A stretch of DNA of 64,000 bases from Harmothoe impar. Lineage: Eukaryota; Annelida; Polychaeta; Phyllodocida; Polynoidae. Both the position numbers and the translations under genes were made by a program. Under the pieces are notes generated by a model. It saw only the letters and a program-made list of their open reading frames with translations. It made no database searches and had not been told where the DNA came from. Where the stretch lies: the NCBI GenBank assembly GCA_947462335.1, contig OX381721.1, forward strand, positions 11,917,910 to 11,981,909, in the 5' to 3' direction. This document shows positions 13,057-24,474 of this stretch, in pieces. Position 1 is the stretch's first letter. The number at the start of each line of letters is the position of its first letter.

Positions 13057-13064
13057 ACACAGAG

Positions 13065-14110
13065 TCATTACACACTGAGGCATCATCTAGGGTGGGAGAT
13101 AACTACCCCTGTAGGCCCCTTTTTACGTGCCAGCATGAGACAAGCAGCCACGGCTAATCAAAAAGCCCCCATCCAAGGCGGACACCACCAGCCTCTCATT
13201 TCTTCTTTTACTCATCTTAACCAACCTTCACAAAGGACAATTATCTGAGCACGTTAGCCTCAGTTGGCTTTTTATCAATTTCTAATTATTTCTGTGATCA
13301 TTTAAAGTAGCAGACTTCATTTATTCACTGTTCTGCCCTTTTTATAAGCTATATCAATTCATATTACATTTACATTTTCCCTTTTGCTTTTGGGATTTAA
13401 TGTGGGCCTGTGTGGGTATGTGCCTCATGGGAAGACATATGACCACCAATGATGTGCACAGGGCAAGGTCAAGACAAGCAATTTGCATAGACTAGGTTAG
13501 TATTCTGAATACAGAACCCTGAGGTCAGGACAAGGTAAATATAAATTTGGAGTATTTTGCCTCTATACCATAGCGGGAAGTAAAAGTTGAGATATTCCAT
13601 GATGATATCACCAGTAACATAGTATTAACGTGCTATTATAATTATGTACATATTGGAACCTCTTCCTTATATTTTTTTGGCTTAATCGTCCCACTCAGAG
13701 TAAAAGCTGATTATCCCAGAACTGATGAATTAATATCATCATATAAATCATACTCAGGGCCCCTATATGTGACAAGTTATTACGGTCATGTTCAGACTTT
13801 ATTTTTGTCTGGCAATTTTGCTTCTCCCCTCTTTTTAGGAGAGTGGGTGAGGGGTGGGGGCAGTTTAGCACATGCTCCATCTTGCCAGACGCCCCAATCA
13901 GTAGCAATGAGGGCGGCACATTGACAATTAGAGGGCAGGCTGGCTCCTCCTAGTACCCCCTGCCACCTGCCCCGTACAATCTAATCTGCTGACCCCAGCC
14001 TGACCTACGGCCTTCACCTTCAGTCAGGGTCAAGCAGACGCAGCCCTCAGAGGTCACTCTTCAAGCACATGTTAACTCGGTGAATTCTATGGGATGGGTG
14101 AATATACCAA
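13065..14110. other. No supported gene
   Basis: Ordinary AT-rich sequence. It contains short open frames without domains and no repeat structure that I could see. Confidence 0.5.
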
Positions 14111-14119
14111 GACTCTGCT

Positions 14120-14290
14120 GGGAGCCCTAAAGTGGCTTCCGGCGGCGCGTGCGCACTAATAACCATGGTTACAGTCTAGCCTCGTTGTCGTAATGACCGG
14201 GTGTGTTGCTATGGTAACCAGGAACTGCTGGTAACTGGGCTTCTGCCGTGTTCTCGTCAGACGGGAGAAAACACGTGATTTGTGATGCGA
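14120..14290. promoter_or_regulatory. Promoter-like region with NRF1 site and RFX X-box
   Basis: A CpG-containing stretch with an ETS core (CTTCCGGC, about 14137-14144) and a consensus NRF1 site, GCGCGTGCGCA, at 14145-14155. The 12-bp palindrome TAACCATGGTTA follows at 14159-14170. A close match to the RFX X-box, GTTGCTATGGTAAC, lies at 14205-14218, and an E-box CACGTG lies near 14273. X-boxes of this form are the binding sites of RFX factors, which drive ciliary genes in animals. No first exon can be assigned, and the direction of transcription is unknown. Confidence 0.45.
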
Positions 14291-14299
14291 TGAAAATTG

Positions 14300-14995
14300 A
14301 AAAGCAAAATGCATTTGTACCACTTCTCCATCCAATCAAAATGCTCAAACGCAAATCACAAAGGAGCTGGTCCTTCTGGCCCATTGTTGTACTTGAATAT
14401 CTGGTGGGTTGTGGGCTATATGGGCTGGATCAGGGGTGGGTATAGATCTGTCATAGGTTTAACCAGCCTCAGGCCCCCTACCCCAACCTCCCGCTGGATC
14501 AAAGGAAGATTCCCTACTGGACCAGACGCCCCCATGCACCAAGAATGTTCACACCTGGGAAAGTTAACTAAGTCATGATTCTTTAGAAATACTTACCTTC
14601 CCGGGATTGCCTCGTTAGGTCTTTACTATCCTCTACCCTCTATACCTACAGTTGGGCCCCAGAAATGAAGGGCAGCGATGATGGAGGGAAGGGGAGGGGG
14701 TCGGGGGGTCGGTTGCTAAACGTTGGAAGTAGTTCAGCCACTGTGAGTATGAATGTATATTTTGGTACATGATGACATGCATCATGATAATTATTATTTA
14801 TAGATATTATTAAAAAGTGCCAACTCGAGGTGATAACTAACCATAACCCATAGGATATCATCATACTGCCCCATAGCACGTGATGGGTTAACACCCAGGC
14901 CTGCAGGGATCGTGACAGAGATGGGGACGTGGTAACGGTAAGGTTAATGTGGGCAGAGACAGAACGCCAGCCATGAAACAATCATATCAACTCGT
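14300..14995. other. No supported gene
   Basis: Short open frames only. The frame at 14248-14578 directly downstream of the X-box region has no domain, and I do not call it an exon. Confidence 0.45.
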
Positions 14996-14999
14996 GATC

Positions 15000-15105
15000 C
15001 GGAAAATGGCCGCCGCCCGCCGTCAGACGCAGCCTGCCAGTTTTGGCGGGAACATGACGTTACGGCAGACGACTTTCAGTGGTTGGGCGTCTCAATGACG
15101 TCACG
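15000..15105. promoter_or_regulatory. Promoter-like YY1/E2F/CRE cluster
   Basis: A YY1-like AAAATGGCCGCC at 15003-15014 is followed by a consensus E2F site, TTTTGGCGGGAA, at 15041-15052. A TGACGTTA half-variant lies near 15055, and a perfect CRE, TGACGTCA, lies at 15096-15103. The segment is CpG-rich compared with its surroundings. This combination is characteristic of animal core promoters. It lies within the presumed intron of the minus-strand gene, so it could be an alternative or unrelated promoter. Confidence 0.4.
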
Positions 15106-15109
15106 GAAT

Positions 15110-17220
15110 GTGACTTTTAGCGTCTCACAGAGTCAGGATCCACTGGCTCTGTCACAACAGATGCTGGCAAATCTGTGATCATCATAAAGATCCATAAAGG
15201 GGTAGTTATCATATGGGATCCGACTATGAACCGGGAATAGTCTGAGTCAAGGGTTTGGAGTATTTATAATACAATGTACCACCAAGTTAACATCATCCCA
15301 TATTCTGGATAGTGGGGAAGCTATCAAGAGATTGCAATCTATACCATGCAATTATTTATTTCCTTTATCGAAATGCATGTAGATCCGTAGACCTTTATGT
15401 AATGTCCATCTATCTGCTTCCACTATTCCGATTCCGAAGGAACAAGGGGCCGAAAAAATGAAGTACTTGCAATGGCTGTTGAACAAACCTGCTCTGATGG
15501 CATTCTCTCTTACACTTTTTGCCTAAAATATATTCAAATACTAAGCCTAAACGTTGTTTTAGCCAACCCTAAAGAAAACTAAATTTATTTGTTTATTATT
15601 GATAAATTTTGAAGTTGTAAATCTGACTTTGTCATATATATGAAGATGTATACAGAGTTGCCATTGCTTAAGGTAGGTCTATTGCATGCACTTGTAGATA
15701 GTCCTATGTTTACTGTCTGCAGTATGTCCGTGCAGTCCACCCATATTCTCAACACCTTCTTTCTCCACCCAAACCCAACAGATGAAACAATAAGACATCT
15801 GTGCCAACTTGCTTGACCTTGGACTTTCACCTCAGCTGCGATAACCGGACGCCCAAGGTCACCAAGTTGAAGGCCTCTGTTGTCAAGGTCGTGTCAAAGG
15901 CTCTAGCAGTTGAGCCAGAAGGCCTCAACTCGTCCCATATTCCCACCCCTCCCTATCCCTCCCTCACCCACTCTGCCAACAATCACAGTTTCATACAATT
16001 CAAATGTCGTCTGCAAATAACATTTAGAATGATTACGACTGTGCTCGGTGCTTGCCAACACTATCGGGGGCATTCAGAAATGTCGGTTTGGCAAGTGTTC
16101 AGTAGGGATTGTTCTCGTTAAAACGTGCTCATTGTGAGTGACGTTTTAGTAGGGGGAGTTTAGAGGTGGGTGGTCAGTGGGTGGGTGCAGGAGGGCACTG
16201 GGCGACGTGCGTGAAGAGTGGGGGGAGGCTGGGCGGGGGGGGGGGGGGGTGATGTAGGAGGGTGGTGCGTGTCTCACAGCCAGGTGAGGGGCACAGGATA
16301 GATACAAATGTGATTGATACAGACACACTTATAGTGGTTGATACAGACACACTTATAGTGGTTGATACAGACATACTTAAAGTCAGAATGTCTTAATATG
16401 TAGCTACTTGCATGAATTTTCCTCATTCACGATCCCTACATTATGATATATACTCCCACGTGCGTGATCTTTAATGGTAAACCCTACCACCATTGCCATT
16501 AATTTTAAAACATTCGTTTAATATGGCATTCCCAGAGAAATTTGCCTTTTCTGGTTGCAGTTGGAACAGGAGGACTCCAGGGCTTGACCGGTTTCTACTG
16601 TGTAAATATGTAGCCTATGTAGCACTGATGGCACTTTTTATGACAAAGAGTTACGTGCAATACGTTGAATGAACATTGGTGGTCCCTGGGCCGTATCCAT
16701 ATCCATGGTCAAACCCATCAATTATGTCGTAATGGGTTTCCCTGTTTAGTTTACAGAGGTGATTCCAACACGTAGTAGCAGAGGGGCTTCTATTTTTTTT
16801 ACAAGCAACGGTATCTCCACAATACCCATTCTCCTTCCGTACATGTACAATGATTATTGAATCATGATTTAATAGCATGGTAGTATTAATATTTGTAACA
16901 ATTTCTAGCTATCTTGTAGATGGCTATTCCATAACTGAATGTTGCTCATCTAACATAAACTCAGGGAGTTTATGTTAGACTTACAAAGTTTATGCTAGAC
17001 TTCCAAAGACAGCAAACTCTTTAATATATTTTGAATACACCTAGTCAGAACCCGATAAAGTGTCTTTAATTCACACTACAAAAATCATAACTATGGCATT
17101 TCACATTTTCTGATCTGTTCTGGTACATATCGTTATCTACTGTGAATAATAGGATGGGTCTCGGATTTATTCATTATTAGTTATTTCTAACATTAGGAGC
17201 CCTAATCGTGTTGTGCAGTA
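15110..17220. other. No supported gene; short tandem repeat at 16296-16376
   Basis: Mostly featureless. Near 16296-16376 a unit of about 27 bp (TTGATACAGACACACTTATAG core) is repeated about 2.5 times. A G tract lies at about 16237-16250. Two 20-bp near-repeats (GTTTATGTTAGACTT, GTTTATGCTAGACTT) lie at 16968-17003. Confidence 0.5.
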
Positions 17221-17225
17221 CTCAC

Positions 17226-17360
17226 GGCGCATGTGCAGACGTGATATGTGGTCCTGCGCATGGCCCTGCGCCATCAGCGTCTCAATGTGCGCCATCTTCA
17301 TGTCCCACGGGTCATCGTAGATCCCCGCACTGTCGTCCATGGTGACACTTCTCTGCAGAC
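17226..17360 (-). CDS. Internal or first coding exon with YDDPWD motif
   Basis: This is a 135-base exon on the minus strand. The acceptor is CCTTCTCCTTGTGTCTTACAG before 17360 and the donor is GCGCC|GTGAGT after 17226. An ATG in good context (GTCACCATGG) lies at 17340, and the frame is also open back to the acceptor, so translation may start here or further upstream. It encodes MDDSAGIYDDPWDMKMAHIE, then a short helical-looking stretch ending SRLHMR. The exon is phase 1/1 and joins in frame to 11589-10675. The YxxPW[E/D] pattern resembles the phosphotyrosine motifs of SHB-family SH2 adaptors (vertebrate SHB has a YDQPWEW motif). No SH2 domain is in the window, so the family assignment is tentative. 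Confidence 0.6.
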
Positions 17361-17380
17361 CTGTAAGACACAAGGAGAAG

Positions 17381-17690
17381 GCAGGGTTAGAGCATAGCTG
17401 TCAACTGTCAACCAGGCAAATAATTATATTATCAGTGTTAGAGTATAGCTGTCAACAGTCAACCAGGCAAACATATCCGTGTTTGAGTGTAGCTGCCAAC
17501 TGTCAACCAGGCAAAGATAATCAGTGTTAGATATTATAGTTGTCATCACCTATATTCGATTATAGCTATCAACTGTAACAACATATCATGTTGGGGGTAC
17601 CAGACAATTGTAAAGAAGGGATTAGAATGGTTTAGAGTATACATGTCAACTGAGAAGAAAACCAGGTACATGTGCACAAGGTTTTCTTTC
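17381..17690. repeat. Short degenerate tandem repeat
   Basis: A unit of about 45-55 bp containing GTTAGAGTATAGCTGTCAAC and TCAACCAGGCAAA is present in three clear copies (17381, 17438 and 17481). Two decayed copies extend to about 17690. The repeat begins directly upstream of the acceptor of the exon at 17360, on the intron side. Confidence 0.75.
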
Positions 17691-17699
17691 AACTGTCAA

Positions 17700-19168
17700 T
17701 AAGGATTTGATTTATTACTACATTTTATCTCATAGATTAATGCCGTCAACTGGCAATAGATATAATCCATATGTTTTATGATAACTGCATTCACAGCCTG
17801 AGCTATACATTTAATATCTGTGTTGCACGCACGTGAATTGAAATACATGTACATGTACCATAGCTGTCCATGTAGATAGCAATATAGAAGCACAGAGCTG
17901 CAACATACTTCCATAACACCATGTTCACTGTCAGCCTGTGGCTGCCGTTGGCGTGACACCAACCTGACACCATGATTGACTCCTTCTAGTATTTCTTTTT
18001 TCCCTCTGGGTAAAAAAGAAGGCACAGTCTAGTGCGGCAGGAGAATCCAAGATATACAGTCTATGTGTGGGGTACCTGAATTAATGATAACCCGGGGCTG
18101 GAGGCATGCCTCTACATGCTGTTGTACTGCCTCCAGGGTGGTAAGGGTGTGTGGTAGGGGTAGGGACTGCTACCCCCCGCGGAGATACATGCCTGGCTCT
18201 GGGTCTACATGCACGCAGGGGCTGGCATGCTGGAGGGAAACTGAGACGCAGACAACCCAATCCACCATACACTCTCATGCATGCTTATTCCGAGCCATGA
18301 GAACCCCGATTCAGATTTCTCTGCAATGGGGTGCAATTTGATTTTATTCTCCAAATGCATGTGCTGTTAGCTGGATGGATTCTGAATCATGAATGGTATC
18401 ATGGCACTAATGTGCCTTGGATAGGCGGAGAGATTCAAGGCCTTTCAGTATATTGAAGTACTCCCATCCTATTTCCTATATATTATATGTATTCAGAGCA
18501 TCCAGTTACGTGGGCTCTTAAAATCCATTGCATTACCATAGCGCAGGAACAATGTTTTACAAAGGGTTATTTCAAACACTGACGTTGACTCAGCGAATCT
18601 AGTTACAGACCAACCAAAAGCATCTCTCTCACTTGATTTAAACAATACTGGTGAAGAGGATAATTGCATTAAGTGCTGAAATGATAGCACTGATGGCGCT
18701 TGGAGCCCCATAGCAGTGAACAAGTAAAGACTTAAAGCGTTGAGAGTGTTGGTACAGGAGGAGAGGAGGGTTCTCCTTGTGGGTGGTGGAGGAGGGGGTG
18801 TGGGGTTACACGGGAAGACAAAGGGACGGCACAGGGGAGAAGGCAGCAGGATTAGAGACACACGCAAACAGCCAGGTAGAAATGAGGCTTTTAAATGGAT
18901 GGGCGACAACTGAAGACAATACATTGACCGAGATATGGGATTCTCTCAGAGGACAGGAAATGGGCTGGTGGCTGGTGGGGGAGAGTAGGCCTGGGGAAGG
19001 AGAGGATAAAAAAGGGGTATACTATCCTTCAGGGTACTGCATTAGAGACAGACAGGCTTAGGTTTCTGCTTAGAGACTGGGTGTGGAAAAAGAGGATTTC
19101 GGTCGGAAATAGATGGAGGTCTGCTTAATAGGCAAAGTGCAATGGGCTGTTACATAGATTAGGTTCTG
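17700..19168. other. No supported gene
   Basis: The longest frame is 143 codons on minus (18924-18493). It is proline- and leucine-rich with a short P run and has no domain or splice context, so I do not call it. An E-box or two and a purine-rich patch near 18760-18860 were noted. Confidence 0.5.
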
Positions 19169-19172
19169 TTAA

Positions 19173-19680
19173 AGTTGGTATCCCAACTATTGCGGTGACA
19201 AATTTCCACTTCCAGCATGGGGATAAGCATGCTAATGTTGTAAGACATATGTGAAAGTATTAAAGCTCTATGAGAACTATTTCCATACAAATATCCCCAC
19301 CCAGTAGCAAAAATGAATTTTCACTGAGCAGTCAAAAATAAAGCAATTAGGATGCCTCTCTTCTAAACCACAAGGTGGCAGCTGTGTATAGTGTTTACAA
19401 AATATTCCCACTGCAGACCCAGTAACTCAACTCCATTCATGAACACATTAGTACATTGACATCTCTACAGGTGGCAGCATATCTCAGATGGTTTGCCAAT
19501 GCTTGAGTTTTCTCCATGAAAGCTGTAGATCTAGATTTTATTACACACTTTACATTAAACCCTTTAAGACTCTTGGTAACCAGAATTAAGCACCCATTTC
19601 AGAAGAAAAGTGTACATTAAAGACTTTCAGGTAATTATTGAGAGGGGTCAATTATAGTCACCCCAATTGGGATACCAACT
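19173..19680. mobile_element. piggyBac-type non-autonomous TIR element
   Basis: A 508-bp element is flanked by TTAA on both sides (19169-19172 and 19681-19684). The inverted ends start AGTTGGTATCCCAA perfectly on both sides and continue with GTGAC-containing blocks about 10 bases further in. TTAA target duplications are diagnostic of the piggyBac superfamily. There is no transposase frame, so it would be mobilised in trans, if at all. Confidence 0.82.
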
Positions 19681-19684
19681 TTAA

Positions 19685-20530
19685 AGTAAGGAGAACGCCA
19701 GGTGTAGTATAAGGAAAGGGGCAGTCACACCAGGCACTTTCTAATGGAGTGAATTGCATGTCATGAATTGGTTTCTGTGGACTATCAACAGTTAAGCTTC
19801 TTTCTCTCCCTTTTTGCACCTATACTATGATAGCGATTTAAAATTAAAAAAACTCACTTATTAGATTGGTTCTGTTATCAGTATTTTTGTGCCAACATCG
19901 TGATACATTTGAGGAATAGAATTTGAGAAACAGAATGATATAAAAGAGACCTGCTGTATTCCAAACCATTAAGTGTTTCCCTCCAGTGTATAGCGCCCAA
20001 TACCATTAATACCCTATTTGGTATACACAGCCTCATTACGCTGAGGTCTATGTTAGGTAGGTAAGCAGTAGGCAGACACCTCCTCCACGGCCTGATAGAT
20101 GACCACAGACCCTGGAATAACCACCACCACCCTCACCTAGTGTGGGGACTGACCATGCATCTACCACACTGTACCAAGGCAAACATGCACGGTCTAGGCT
20201 CTAGCAGGACCATTCTGGCTGCTCCTACTAATCCCACACATTGTGGGTAACCATCCAGCATCATGGGATGGGAGAACAAGTCAGGATTCATCATGGTCTC
20301 ACTGCAATATGGCCTCTCAGGACCCATGCTTTCCTCCGGGTCTGGGCGGTATGCCCCCCCCCCCTCCCCCCCCCCGCCTCCCCGCATCTGCCCCATCATG
20401 CCCAGCCCCACCCAGCAGCCTCTTCGTCAGATTAATGCCCACCATGCACGGGTATCATATTAATCCGACATGAAGTGGGTTGGGTTGGGGGGGGGGGGGG
20501 GGAGGAGGCGTTGTGAATCAATATAATAAC
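19685..20530. other. No supported gene; C and G tracts
   Basis: Featureless apart from interrupted C tracts at about 20351-20378 and a 17-base G tract near 20486-20502, directly before the minisatellite. Confidence 0.5.
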
Positions 20531-20531
20531 C

Positions 20532-21305
20532 ACCATGTAGTGGAGCCTCCACCCACAGGACAGTAGGCAGGGAGCTGGGCAGCAACAGATGGGTGTGTAC
20601 GGGAGCCTCCACCCACGGGGCAGTAGGCAGGGAGCTGGGCAGCAACAGATGGGTGTGTAGGGGAGCCTCCACCCACGGGGCAGTAGGCAGGGAGCTGGGC
20701 AGCAACAGATGGGTGTGTAGGGGAGCCTCCACCCACGGGGCAGTAGGCAGGGAGCTGGGCAGCAACAGATGGGTGTGTACGGGAGCCTCCACCCACGGGG
20801 CAGTAGGCAGGGAGCTGGGCAGCAACAGATGGGTGTGTACGGGAGCCTCCACCCACGGGGCAGTAGGCAGGGAGCTGGGCAGCAACAGATGGGTGTGTAG
20901 GGGAGCCTCCATCCACAGGATAGTAGGCAGGGAGCTGGGGCAGCAACAGATGGGTGTGTACGGGAGCCTCCACCCACGGGGCAGTAGGCAGGGAGCTGGG
21001 GCAGCAACAGATGGGTGTGTAGGGGAGCCTCCACCCACGGGGCAGTAGGCAGGGAGCTGGGGCAGCAACAGATGGGTGTGTAGGGGAGCCTCCATCCACA
21101 GGATAGTAGGCAGGGAGCTGGGGCAGCAACAGATGGGTGTGTACGGGAGCCTCCACCCACGGGGCAGTAGGCAGGGAGCTGGGGCAGCAACAGATGGGTG
21201 TGTAGGGGAGCCTCCACCCACGGGGCAGTAGGCAGGGAGCTGGGGCAGCAACAGATGGGTGTGTAGGGGAGCCTCCATCCACGGGGCAGTAGGCAGGGAG
21301 CTGGA
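20532..21305. repeat. 60/61-bp minisatellite, 13 units
   Basis: Thirteen head-to-tail units of the GGGAGCCTCC-ACCCACGGGGCAG type, ending in CAGCAACAGATGGGTGTGTA. The first six units are 60 bp and the later ones are 61 bp because of one extra G (GCTGGG to GCTGGGG). Variants (TAC or TAG at the unit junction; ATCCACAGGATAG in place of ACCCACGGGGCAG) are arranged non-randomly, so units 8-10 and 11-13 repeat the same three-unit order. Long open frames in several frames, up to 315 codons, are consequences of the array. Confidence 0.95.
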
Positions 21306-21677
21306 GCAGTTTTACAGTAACAGATGTAACGTGTGTTTGGGAAGGTACAAGTGGATCTCAATAAAACCTGAGACTTCAATAATTATCCAGCACAAGGATT
21401 TTGTTAATTATTACAGGTCTCTGCTCCCACCACCTTCCATTTGATAAAACCACAGATCTGGGCTATGTGAATCATGTTGCCACAGTCAGTAGCAGATGAT
21501 TGTATCAAGTTATTTCATGAGTAACACTTGAGTACTACTTAGATATCAGTTTATGTACTATCTGTGCTAGCTCAGCCATGAATATAAGAGTGCTTATACC
21601 CAATTGAACTATCTGAACAAGAAATGTAACCTAACCGGGACGTACGTACGTGTTATCACTATTAAAGGTTAGGAGTT

Positions 21678-21867
21678 CAGGAGCGGATCCAGGGGGGGGG
21701 GGGGGGTTCTGCTGTCCGGACTGCCCCCCCCCCCCGCCCCTTTTGCAATTCTTTTCGATTTTTTCATAGTGATTTGTTGATCTGCCGGAGTCGCAGCACA
21801 ACGCTTTTCAGTACTTTGCTGTTTGGTCGATCCCCTTCTCCCTTTCAAAATCCTGAGCTCGCCCCTG
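21678..21867 (+). mobile_element. Short TIR element, family 1 copy A
   Basis: A 190-bp element with imperfect inverted ends: CAGGAGCGGATCCAGG on the left, and the right end reversed reads CAGGGGCGAGCTCAGG. A long G tract and a C tract sit just inside the left end. The flanks AGGAGTTC and GTGAGTTA agree at 5 of 8 positions, as an aged 8-bp duplication might. The internal sequence matches the elements at 44364-44543 (same orientation) and 35176-35336 (opposite orientation). Confidence 0.75.
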
Positions 21868-21869
21868 TG

Positions 21870-22720
21870 AGTTAAACACTCAGATAACTCAAACCATGTG
21901 CAACTAAGAACGTATGGACCAGGTTCTGCCAACCAATGACACTGGGGCCTAATCTTGCATCTCTAAATGTCCAGGGACGCACCCTAATGAGTTGGAGGCA
22001 CTTATGTAGCCCCACAGCCGCAGTTAACTGGGGGAATGTACATTCAGAGAGCCCCAAAGCTGGCTGCTCTCCTTACAATGGGCGGAATTAAACAGATTGA
22101 TGAGTGTTGGGCCTCCCCCAGGCCCTTAACTGCAGGGGCACTTTTGTACGGGCGGTGGTGGGTGAAAGGGTTAAAGAATTAGGTGATTCAGGTTAGAAGA
22201 TGGTGGTCTTAACCCAACACAAACTCGGTAATCCTAGTTAGATTACCAGCTTGGAAACTGATGAGCACTAGGGTACGGTCTAAGGTGGCTATCTATCACT
22301 GGTGGCCAACTGCAAACTCATGGTTTTCTCTCTGTTACTTAAGTAAGCTTAAAGAGGTTCTTCGTCATCTAGGGATAGCTATAATGTTTAAAGCCCCATG
22401 CTTGGTTCTGATTGGTTGATTAGTTGATTGGTTATATCGATACAATGCACTTGGTGTTGGGATTTTTATGCCCTCTCTAAGATATGAGAGGTGATTCTTT
22501 AGCTCTGGGAGTCAACTATAGATTTAGTTACTAGGCCTCTTCAAAACATTAAAGAAATTAATCAATGCCTTAGGAAGGCTAAACGAAACTCATCCTCTAA
22601 GAGTGCACAGCAACGTTCAAGAATAGAATAGACATTTCCTTTGGAAACATCTACACCAATTTCAAGATATTACTGCCGTCAACTTTCCCCTTTATCGGTG
22701 GACATTGGAATAGATGCCCT
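21870..22720. other. No supported gene
   Basis: Short open frames only. No repeat structure was recognised. Confidence 0.5.
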
Positions 22721-22729
22721 GGCCCGCCT

Positions 22730-22810
22730 TCCTTAAATCCGCCATGACAGTTGGCGCCACCATATTGATTTTCAGAGCCAGACCAGTGTCAACGGAAGTG
22801 ACACCGGGAG
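22730..22810. promoter_or_regulatory. Promoter-like E2F/YY1/ETS cluster
   Basis: CCGCCATGAC (YY1-like, about 22739-22748), TTGGCGCC (E2F-like, 22751-22758), GCCACCATATTG (YY1-like) and CGGAAGTGA (ETS, 22793-22801) lie within 70 bases. The 89-codon plus-strand frame 22714-22983 overlaps this patch but looks non-coding. The call rests on motifs only. Confidence 0.3.
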
Positions 22811-23422
22811 CCCAGTTTTACCCTTTCTATTTGGCTGTCAATTTTCCCACCAGAACGGTTTCTTCTGAAAATAACTGCGACTGTTTGAATATACTGCTTG
22901 TAAATCACCCCAGCCCCTCTAGCTGGGTGCTATTTGCAGACCAACCTACGTGGCCGATCCAAAAGCAGCAACTTCTCTGCTGAGTGCAGGGACCAACAGT
23001 ACAGAGACCCATCCATATATGATACAATTTTAAGTCTAATTCTTAGTGCTAAACTGCTGATGCATTTCCTTTAGTCCACAGAACTATATTGCACAAAGTG
23101 ACTGTTCTGGTTTTTGGCCTGAGGGGTAATGACAGTGAGCTGATCTATGATAATTTAGGTGAAATCCAGCCCATGCACATTCAATTACTGTTTGTTTCTA
23201 TGTCAGACAGGAGAAGCTCTAAGGCCGAGTATGCAGTAACCAACCATATTGTAACCTGGGTTACATATACCGTTTGTTCTATATTTCACCCCCTAACACT
23301 GGGGAGCAGAACTATTTCCGTGGGTGTCAGGGCAGGATGGATGTGAGGATGGCGTGATATCTTTGAGAGACAATTCACGACAGCAGAAAGTCGGCTGTTA
23401 CACGACAGACGACATCCGGCAT

Positions 23423-23436
23423 GTTACCATGACAAC
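23423..23436. promoter_or_regulatory. Near-consensus RFX X-box
   Basis: GTTACCATGACAAC matches the X-box consensus GTTRCCATGGYAAC at 13 of 14 positions. It lies in a small CpG-containing patch 40 bases before the TA microsatellite. No exon is visible nearby. Confidence 0.3.
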
Positions 23437-23470
23437 TGCCGCCAAATCCTGCAGCAGCACAGACTGGATT

Positions 23471-23471
<1 letters not shown>

Positions 23472-23551
<80 letters not shown>
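23472..23551. repeat. (TA)n microsatellite
   Basis: About 39 uninterrupted TA dinucleotides (about 23473-23550). The dinucleotide is self-complementary, so the tract is prone to cruciform extrusion and length change. Confidence 0.97.
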
Positions 23552-23556
<5 letters not shown>

Positions 23557-23559
23557 AGT

Positions 23560-24470
23560 GTACACATCCTGCTTCAGACATTCCATTTTATATCCCTCAC
23601 AGGAAGCCTATTTTGTCAATCACAAAACACTGTTTGCTTTTAAGTATACCGGTATATGAGATAGCTTTAAACATTCCCTATGTACCTACTCTATTCTACT
23701 CTAATGGGAGAGCACACATCCTCGCCAGGGAGCTCCCATTGTCAATAACAAAAGTGGCCTAAAAGGCTAATCGACTGTTTCCACTCTATGTAGGCTTTTA
23801 GTCTAATAAAGTATGTTTGACATTATATGGCCCTCCTCTATAATAATGCAAATGGAAATACACAGATGCTACCTCGGGGATGTTGTATGGATGGAGCTTA
23901 ATGTAACCTTCAAGTAGTGATACATATTGCTGTAAGCCAATTGAATGCAGTCAGACATCACTACTCCGAATTCTCTACTTCAGAGACTGTCAACAAGTGT
24001 TTTCTTTTCTCTTGTATTTGCACTCACAATTTCCAGTACAATCATTGCACTTGAAATGGGTTTTTTCTGCATCATAGCAGACAGTAAAAGAAGTGAGGTC
24101 TGACTGAATAGGGGCCTACAATCATGAGGACTTTGGTTGTTACAAACATGGTCGACATCTCTCCTGCCTCTCTGCCACTGGAGCCATGCACAATGAAGTC
24201 CAATTGTATAACCATATCAGATATACATGTTATTCTAGGTAACGATTCTCATCCCTCTTATCTAACATGCAGATAAGGCAATAGCACGACTAGACCACAT
24301 CCACTTAGACACTGATACCTGCCCCACTTAGATCCAGAAGTGGGAGACAGGGATCAAAATTAGCTCACAGAGTTAGGCAACACAACATTGACAACGATTG
24401 CGTGTAGTCATCTCCACTAAAAACCACACCAGTCGCCAAGCCGAGCTATATAAAGCTGATGTTGTATATA
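23560..24470. other. No supported gene
   Basis: AT-rich sequence with no tandem or inverted structure that I could see and no convincing coding frame. Confidence 0.5.
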
Positions 24471-24474
24471 TGCT

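Noticed and set aside
18493..18924. 143-codon minus frame
   Set aside because: Proline/leucine-rich with a P run derived from G-rich DNA. No conserved features or splice sites.
20432..21379. Open frames of 254-315 codons on the minus strand
   Set aside because: They lie inside the 60/61-bp minisatellite. The same peptide appears in rotation in all frames, with no non-repeat coding flank.
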